54,298 nt of DNA from Streptomyces bobili (lineage in GTDB: Bacteria > Actinomycetota > Actinomycetes > Streptomycetales > Streptomycetaceae): positions 1 to 54,298 of the forward strand of contig NZ_MUBA01000039.1 of assembly GCF_002154575.1 (NCBI RefSeq), read 5' to 3'. The translations under genes and the position numbers were made by a program. The notes under the pieces are model-generated. The model did not search any database, was not told the origin of the DNA, and worked only from the letters and a program-made list of their open reading frames with translations. Positions 49,721 to 54,298 of this stretch are shown here, piece after piece. Position 1 is the first letter of the stretch. The number at the start of each line of letters is the position of its first letter.

Positions 49721-50961
49721 GCGACGCTCACCGAGCGGCCCTCGTTCCCGGGCCGTTCCAGCAGGGCGTCCTGCGCGGCACAGGCCTCGACGACCCGGTC
49801 GAGCTGGTCGAGGGTGTGCGAGGCCATGTAGCTGGTGCGCAGGCGCGGTTCGGCGGCGGGCGGGAGCACCGGATTGACGTACACGCCGTCGTGGAGCAGC
49901 CGCTGCCAGGTGGTGAGGGTCTCCAGGGCGCCCGGTGTGGGCAGCGACACGATGGGTGTCGAGCTGGGAGTGGAGCGTACGCCCGCCTCGGCCAGTCCGC
50001 GCCGGACGTAGGCGGCGTTGGCCTGTACCGCCGTGGCGAGTTCGGGCCGGGCCCGCAGGAGGCGCAGGGCGGCGAGCGCCGCGGCGGCGTTGGTCGGGGT
50101 CGTCGACGCGCTGAACATCAGGCTGCGGGCGTGGTGCCTGAGGTAGTGGATGGCCTCCTCGCTGCCCGCGACGGCGCCGCCGAGGGAGGCGAGGGACTTG
50201 CTGAAGGTGACGGTGATCAGGTCGACCTCGTCGGTGAGACCGAAGTGCGCGGCAGTGCCCCGCCCTTCGGCGAGTACGCCCAGCCCGTGGGCGTCGTCGA
50301 GGAGGAGGCGTGCGCCGTACGCCGAGCACATCTTTACGACGGCCGGCAGATCGCAGACGTCGCCCTCCATCGAGTAGACGCCGTCGACCACGACGAGCCG
50401 GCCGGCTTCGTCGGGTATGCGCTCCAGCGTCTGGCGCAGTCCCTCGGCGTCGTTGTGCGGGAACCAGCGGACCTTGGCCCCGCTCAGCCGGCAGCCGTCC
50501 AGGAGTGAGGCGTGGGCGCTGCGGTCCAGGACGACGTGGTCCCGGGGCGTGAGGACAGTGCCGAGGACGCCGAGGTTCGTCTGGTAGCCGGTGGACATCA
50601 CCAGTGCGGCCGGCTTGCCGAGGTAGTCGGCGAGTTCCGCCTCGAGTTCCTGGTGCAGGTCCGTGTTCCCGTTGAGGAACCTCGAACCGGTGCGGGAGGA
50701 GCCGTACCTGTCGAGCGCGGACCGGGCGGCGGCGAGCACCTCCGGATGACCGGTGAGCCCCAGGTAGTTGTTGGACCCGCACATGATCAGGGTGCGGCCG
50801 TCCCGGCGGACGGTCGGGCCCTCCCCGCCCTCCAGGGGCAGGAAGAACGGATAGAGATCGGCGGCCATGAGGTCGCGGGCCGCGGTGAAAGAGCTGAAAC
50901 GCGAGTAGAGGTCAGTGGGATTACCCCGCTGAGATAATGCCTGTATCGCACTCATTTTCAT
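49717..50961 (-). CDS. Alpha-oxoamine synthase (KAPA synthase/serine palmitoyltransferase-like)
   Basis: 414 residues from ATG 50961, with AAGGAA upstream. Fold-type I PLP enzyme with all catalytic parts: SNNYLGLTGHPEV, GSSRTGSRFLNGNTDLHQEL, the stacking His in LDRSAHASLLDG, Asp/His in LLLDDAHGLGVL and the Schiff-base Lys in TVTFSKSLASLGG. Such enzymes condense an amino acid (Gly, Ala, Ser; SAM in CqsA) with an acyl thioester to give an aminoketone. No biotin, heme or sphingolipid genes are nearby. The operon with methyltransferase and MMPL exporter suggests a dedicated small-molecule product. Confidence 0.9.
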   Translation of the reverse strand: MKMSAIQALSQRGNPTDLYSRFSSFTAARDLMAADLYPFFLPLEGGEGPTVRRDGRTLIMCGSNNYLGLTGHPEVLAAARSALDRYGSSRTGSRFLNGNTDLHQELEAELADYLGKPAALVMSTGYQTNLGVLGTVLTPRDHVVLDRSAHASLLDGCRLSGAKVRWFPHNDAEGLRQTLERIPDEAGRLVVVDGVYSMEGDVCDLPAVVKMCSAYGARLLLDDAHGLGVLAEGRGTAAHFGLTDEVDLITVTFSKSLASLGGAVAGSEEAIHYLRHHARSLMFSASTTPTNAAAALAALRLLRARPELATAVQANAAYVRRGLAEAGVRSTPSSTPIVSLPTPGALETLTTWQRLLHDGVYVNPVLPPAAEPRLRTSYMASHTLDQLDRVVEACAAQDALLERPGNEGRSVSVA

Positions 50962-50967
50962 CGTTCC

Positions 50968-50983
50968 TTGATCGGTCGATCAA
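50968..50983. promoter_or_regulatory. 16-bp palindrome beside the oxoamine synthase ribosome site
   Basis: TTGATCG, GT, CGATCAA (50968-50983). On the minus strand its last bases run into AAGGAACG just before the ATG. It could be an operator or a hairpin that hides the ribosome site. Confidence 0.5.
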
Positions 50984-51208
50984 TGACGAACGTGCTCGAT
51001 GGGCATGCGTGCACCAGAAAGTGGCACGGCGAATTGGCCATTCGTGCACAAGGCCAAGGAATGCGCGCGGCAACGAGGGGAAGCGTTTTTGCGTCCCCTG
51101 GTCACGCGCAGATGATTACCCGGTCTGCCGGGCTGCGTCTTCTAGGCGGAGTTACCGATCATCCTGTCCCCCGTTGGTTCCGCGATGCCGGCCGTCAGCC
51201 GGTGACGA
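50984..51208 (-). other. Long, potentially structured leader of the oxoamine synthase operon
   Basis: From the predicted start near 51208 the message would carry about 250 nt before the first gene. The minus strand contains possible stems TTGGCC/GGCCAA (around 51038-51057) and CCCGG/CCGGG (about 51120-51133), and a mini-ORF (ATG at about 51162, MIGNSA, after GGGGGACAGG). I recognise no known riboswitch class. Confidence 0.4.
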
Positions 51209-51214
51209 TGCCCG

Positions 51215-51244
51215 AAAATATCCCCGCAGGCTCAAAAGTGTCAA
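51215..51244 (-). promoter_or_regulatory. Strong housekeeping-type promoter of the oxoamine synthase operon
   Basis: Minus strand TTGACA (51244-51239), 18-bp spacer, TATTTT (51220-51215). It is the best -35/-10 pair in the intergenic region and lies about 250 bp ahead of the first gene. Confidence 0.65.
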
Positions 51245-51356
51245 CGACGGCAAGGTAAAGGCGCTTCTCTTGACGTGGAGGTAACGAATCCGGTTGGCGT
51301 GGAAAGCGTTTGTCCGATCTTTCTCCACCGCCATTGACCAGCATGGTACGCTTTCA

Positions 51357-51374
51357 CGACCGTCCAGACGGTCG
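51357..51374. promoter_or_regulatory. Probable TetR operator
   Basis: CGACCGTC, CA, GACGGTCG: an 18-bp perfect inverted repeat with a two-base centre, 35 bp before the tetR start codon, the size and placement typical for TetR-family autoregulation. Confidence 0.7.
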
Positions 51375-51409
51375 GGAATTGGCCACGGTGACGAAGACGG
51401 GTGGAACAC

Positions 51410-51952
51410 ATGCGCGACGAGATCCTCGACGCGGTGGAGAGACTCCTGGTGAAGGGTGGCGTCGATGCCGTCCGTCTGGACGCGGCGGCCGCCGAGGCCG
51501 GCGTGAGCAAGGGCGGACTCCTCCACCACTTCCCGTCCAAGCTCGCGCTGGTGCAGGGCGTCGTCCGCCGGCTCGTCGACCGGTTCGAGGCCGTCCTGCC
51601 CGGCCCCGACGCGCCCCCCGGAGCCTTCACCAGAGCGTGGCTGGACGCCTCGATTCCCGTGGCTGCCCCCGACGAGGACGGGGCCGGCCCGTCCGCCGTA
51701 CCGGTCGCTCTGCTCGCGGCGGCAGGGGGCCCCGCGGTCCTCGACGTCCTCCAGGAGCGCTACCGCACCTGGCAGGCCCGTCTCGACCAGGACGGGCTGC
51801 CGCCGGGCGTCAGCTCCCTCGTTCGCATGGCGGTCGACGGCTGGTGGACCGCATGCCTGCTGGGACTGGCCCCGCCGCGGGGAGCCGACCACCACCGGCT
51901 GCGCGCCCTCGTCGAGGACCTGATCGCGGCCCGGCCCACGGAGGACGAGTGA
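51410..51952 (+). CDS. TetR-family regulator
   Basis: 180 residues from ATG 51410 (GGGTGG 5 nt upstream); GTG 51401 is an alternative adding three residues. HTH at about 5-48: EILDAVERLLVKGGVDAVRL, then AAEAGVSKGGLLHHFPSKLA, the GGLLHHF recognition helix seen in the subgroup next to SMR pumps. The ligand domain is Ala/Pro-rich. Its stop overlaps the start of the SMR gene (TGATG). It likely represses its own operon via the 18-bp palindrome; control of the divergent oxoamine synthase operon is possible, since both promoters share the gap. Confidence 0.9.
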   Translation: MRDEILDAVERLLVKGGVDAVRLDAAAAEAGVSKGGLLHHFPSKLALVQGVVRRLVDRFEAVLPGPDAPPGAFTRAWLDASIPVAAPDEDGAGPSAVPVALLAAAGGPAVLDVLQERYRTWQARLDQDGLPPGVSSLVRMAVDGWWTACLLGLAPPRGADHHRLRALVEDLIAARPTEDE

Positions 51953-52278
51953 TGGGGATCCTCCTGGTCGCCGGGGCCATCGTCTCCGAGGTGGCCGCCA
52001 CGCTCGCCCTGCGCGCCTCCCACGGACTGACCCGGCTCGCCCCGAGCGTCCTGGTCGTCGTGGGCTACGGTCTCGCCTTCGTGCTCCTCGCCCAGGCCCT
52101 CAAGTCCCTGAACGTCGGCCCGGTCTACGCCGTCTGGTCCGGGGTCGGCACGGTCGGCGCCTTCGCCGGAGGCGTCCTGCTCTTCGGCGAGTCGGTGCGC
52201 CCCGCCACCGTGATCGGAGTCGCCCTGGTCGTCCTGGGCGTGGCCGTGATGTACCTGGGCGGAGGGATGGAGCACTGA
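51952..52278 (+). CDS. Small multidrug resistance (SMR) efflux protein
   Basis: 108 residues, four helices. The conserved membrane Glu is in GAIVSEVAATLALRAS (equivalent to Glu14 of EmrE). GLTRLAPSVLVVVGYGLAFV, LNVGPVYAVWSGVGTVGAFA and FGESVRPATVIGVALVVLGV are standard SMR blocks. It works as a proton-coupled dimer exporting cationic amphiphiles. Overlaps tetR at its start and the DUF5360 gene at its end. An aminoketone or amine product of the divergent operon would be a plausible substrate, but this is inference. Confidence 0.93.
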   Translation: MGILLVAGAIVSEVAATLALRASHGLTRLAPSVLVVVGYGLAFVLLAQALKSLNVGPVYAVWSGVGTVGAFAGGVLLFGESVRPATVIGVALVVLGVAVMYLGGGMEH

Positions 52279-52769
52279 TGACGACGGCACCGGACCGCAC
52301 CTCTCGCGGCGTGCGCACCATCAAGGCCGCGATGCTCGTGACCGACGTCGGCTTCCTGCTGTACTGGTCGGTCGCACTGCTCAACCTGATTCCGCCGAAG
52401 CACGCCTACAAGGACTACGGCGACCCGGTCATGAGCGACTGGAACTACTCGTTCCTGCCCCTGGACATCGCCGCGAGCGTCACCGGCCTCGTTTCTCTCT
52501 ACCTGGCCGGAAACCGCAGCGACCGGGCAAAGGCGCGTTACGGCGGACTTCATCTTCCGTTGACCCTGATTTCCCTCACGCTCACCAGTACCGCCGGACT
52601 TCAGGCCGTCGCGTTCTGGTCATTGCGCGGCGACTGGTCCCTCACCTGGTGGATTCCGAACCTCGCCCTGCTCCTCTTCCCCATTCCGTCGATCGTGTAT
52701 TTGCTACGGAGATCGACGGCAAGTGCGACCCGGACGGAAGAATCTATGGCGGCGACCGGGCGGCGCTGA
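52278..52769 (+). CDS. DUF5360-like (YvaD-type) membrane protein
   Basis: 163 residues with four helices: AMLVTDVGFLLYWSVALLNL, FLPLDIAASVTGLVSLYLAG, LTLISLTLTSTAGLQAVAFW and IPNLALLLFPIPSIVYLLRR. The conserved motifs DWNYSFLPLDIAASVTG and WWIPNLALLLFP occur in YvaD-like proteins, which sit beside SMR pumps in bacilli (yvaD-yvaE), supporting a functional link. Its ATG overlaps the SMR stop (TGATG). Function unknown. Base composition is slightly less GC-rich than its neighbours. Confidence 0.8.
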   Translation: MTTAPDRTSRGVRTIKAAMLVTDVGFLLYWSVALLNLIPPKHAYKDYGDPVMSDWNYSFLPLDIAASVTGLVSLYLAGNRSDRAKARYGGLHLPLTLISLTLTSTAGLQAVAFWSLRGDWSLTWWIPNLALLLFPIPSIVYLLRRSTASATRTEESMAATGRR

Positions 52770-52822
52770 GGGAATTTCTTCGTCGTCCGTCCGCGGCTCA
52801 CAATATTTTGTGGCCCCTCGTC

Positions 52823-54298
52823 TCAGAGCCCGGCCACCTTCGCGCTCGCCGACACCTCGTAGACCAGGGTGACCGTGCGTCGGCGACCGGGCGGCAGGAC
52901 GACGTCCCAGCGGGCGATGCCCTCCGCGTCGAGCGTGTCCGGGGCGGGGGAACAGGCTTCCCCGCGCAGCCGTACCTCCACCGCCGAGACCTCGGAGACG
53001 GGGATGCGCTCCCGCACGGCGACCGATTCCTCGGCCTGTTCCGCCGGGGCGGAGAAACGGGAGAGGTGCAGCCGGACCGTGTGGGTGGTCACGGTCCGCT
53101 GGGTCAGGCCGGGCGAGGCGTGGGACTCCTCGGTCTGCCGGACCACCCGGTAGTCGTCGCAGCTGCCGAAGGCCAGCTCGACGGGGGCGCCGGGGGCGGT
53201 GAAGTCCAGCGTGCCGCGGCCGGTGAATCCGCTGCCGCGGACCAGGTCCACGGGTCCGGCGAGCAGCGCGTGGCCGGACCGGTTGTCGAACCGTGCCACC
53301 CGGGTGACCAGCGGGGACACCTCGGGAGCGCAGGCGTACTCGGCGCGCGCGGGCGTGGTGAAGGCGGAGAGCGGCACACGGTGGGCGCGGCCGTCCGCCG
53401 GCACCGAGACCGGGGCGGGGGCGTTGAGCACCCGTGTCTCGCCGCCGTCGGCGACTCCCGGCAGGCCGAGCACGGGGGCCGGGCCGAGGTCCCCGATCTC
53501 CTGCTCGCGCAGCTCCACCTCGACCGTGCGGCGCTCCTCCGCGGTGCGGTCCTTCAGCGTCAGCCGGTCCTCGCGCAGCCGCGGCGGTTCCGCGGCCAGC
53601 GCGGACCGGGCGGTCGACAACGTCAGCCGTACGTCCGACCAGTCCTCGCCGGTGCGCTGCCAGACCATCGCGTCGGTCTCCAGCGTCAGGGACTCACCGT
53701 CGAGGACGGCACGGTAGGCGGGCCGCCACAGCGCGCACGGGGTGAGGTGCGTCAGGCGCAGCCCCACCGGACCGGCGGTGGCGGCCTCGACGGTCAGCTC
53801 GATGTGACCGACCAGCTCGGCGGGTTCCGTCTCCGCGAGGTCCATGGCCCTCTGGGCTTCCCCGAGTTCGACGCCGAGGGCGGTCAGCCGGGCTTCGGTG
53901 GCGCGGAGTCGCTCACCACAGGTGTCGCGCTCGCTGTCCACCCGGTCGAGTTCCCGGGCCCAGCGGGTCCCTTCGGTCTCTCCGGAGCCGGCGCCCTCGC
54001 CGATCTCCCGCAGCAGGTCGGCGGCGAGGCGGCCGAGCAGGTCGAGACGGGACCGCAGCCGGTCGCGTTGCCGCTCCACGCCGAGGCGTTCCTCTTCGAG
54101 GGCGTGCACGCGACGGCGCAGGGCGGAGTCGTCGTCGGGGGACGGCAGCGGACCGCGTGGCGTCCACTCGCGGACGATCCGCACGTCGAGCACGGTCGCG
54201 GGGTGGCCGGAGGTCAGCTCGGCGTGGAGGGTTCGGTCGACGGCCAGCGCGCTGACCGGGCCCAGCCGCAGCCGCTGGACGCCGGGTTCGAGGTGGAG
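52823..54298 (-). CDS. DUF4139 (MuiA-like) protein, 5-prime end beyond the window
   Basis: The coding frame runs off the right edge: reading inward from 54298, VQRLRLGPVSALAVDRTLHA is already in frame and belongs to the DUF4140 N-terminal domain. A coiled coil follows (RRRVHALEEERLGVERQRDR; ATEARLTALGVELGEAQRAM). The DUF4139 domain has LTHLTPCALWRPAYRAVLDG, EDWSDVRLTLSTARS, ARFDNRSGHALLAGPVDLVR and VVLPPGRRRTVTLVYEV. 491 codons of coding sequence are visible. Homologues are called mucoidy inhibitor A but have no proven reaction. Convergent with DUF5360; a weak CACAA/TTGTG hairpin at 52799-52812 lies between them. Confidence 0.85.
   Translation of the reverse strand, partial: LHLEPGVQRLRLGPVSALAVDRTLHAELTSGHPATVLDVRIVREWTPRGPLPSPDDDSALRRRVHALEEERLGVERQRDRLRSRLDLLGRLAADLLREIGEGAGSGETEGTRWARELDRVDSERDTCGERLRATEARLTALGVELGEAQRAMDLAETEPAELVGHIELTVEAATAGPVGLRLTHLTPCALWRPAYRAVLDGESLTLETDAMVWQRTGEDWSDVRLTLSTARSALAAEPPRLREDRLTLKDRTAEERRTVEVELREQEIGDLGPAPVLGLPGVADGGETRVLNAPAPVSVPADGRAHRVPLSAFTTPARAEYACAPEVSPLVTRVARFDNRSGHALLAGPVDLVRGSGFTGRGTLDFTAPGAPVELAFGSCDDYRVVRQTEESHASPGLTQRTVTTHTVRLHLSRFSAPAEQAEESVAVRERIPVSEVSAVEVRLRGEACSPAPDTLDAEGIARWDVVLPPGRRRTVTLVYEVSASAKVAGL

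Noticed and set aside
1-54298. CRISPR arrays, rRNA genes, prophage structural genes or replication origins
   Set aside because: No regular direct repeat-spacer pattern, rRNA-like segment, phage structural protein or DnaA-box cluster was seen on either strand.

Overview
The window looks like a chromosomal stretch of a Streptomyces. It has very high GC with strong third-position G/C, GTG starts, an initiator tRNA-Met without an encoded CCA, a PopR-like regulator beside a clpP3/clpP4 pair, a snapalysin-type protease, a CebR-type operator, two SigJ/ECF41 sigma factors and many secreted glycoside hydrolases. It reads as accessory chromosome rather than a core-gene block.

1-10.9 kb is a decayed mobile island. 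A frameshifted serine resolvase lies at the left edge, and two different Tn3-family transposase remnants lie at about 6.0-6.5 and 9.8-10.85 kb. Between them are two cargo blocks. The first is a GntR-controlled six-gene operon (VOC protein, NmrA-like reductase, divergent RidA-like protein, second NmrA-like reductase, old yellow enzyme, stand-alone ATP-grasp protein) behind a two-palindrome operator. The second is an ECF41 sigma factor divergent from an allene-oxide-cyclase-like secreted protein, an NTF2-like protein and a YceI protein, with a 77-bp near-perfect palindrome in the divergent promoter region.

11-14.3 kb holds popR, a clpP3/clpP4 pair in which ClpP4 lacks the catalytic histidine, a PhnB-like protein and an aminoglycoside-phosphotransferase-fold kinase. 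14.3-23.2 kb holds a modular mannanase under a perfect CebR box, a cupin protein under a LacI-type operator, secreted AMIN-like and DUF4232 proteins, an ECF41 sigma factor with its NAD(P)-binding partner, a chloramphenicol-phosphotransferase homologue, snapalysin, a Gly/Cys-rich micro-membrane protein, a cold-shock gene and initiator tRNA. 23.2-25.5 kb carries HxlR, SRPBCC and F420-dependent LLM genes.

25.5-35.6 kb is a self-contained glycan-utilisation locus: a 1220-residue secreted clan GH-A-like hydrolase, divergent from lacI, an ABC sugar importer (lipoprotein and two permeases) and a cytoplasmic GH63-like hydrolase. Copies of an inverted repeat, CGAACCGGTTCG, sit at both divergent promoters. 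35.6-44.7 kb collects proteins that resemble mycobacterial dormancy-regulon products (phosphoribosyltransferase, Rv2629-like baeRF protein broken in a poly-C tract, dienelactone hydrolase, double universal-stress protein), plus a PEBP protein, a large basic-amino-acid decarboxylase and an adenosine kinase.

44.8-52.8 kb is the best candidate for an undescribed system. It has an alpha-oxoamine synthase, a six-helix membrane protein, a methyltransferase, an MMPL exporter and a CPBP protease in one operon. The operon has a strong promoter, a roughly 250-nt structured leader and a 15-bp tandem repeat between two of its genes. It is divergent from TetR, SMR and DUF5360 genes. I infer production and export of a small aminoketone or lipid-like molecule. 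The window ends inside a DUF4139 protein gene.
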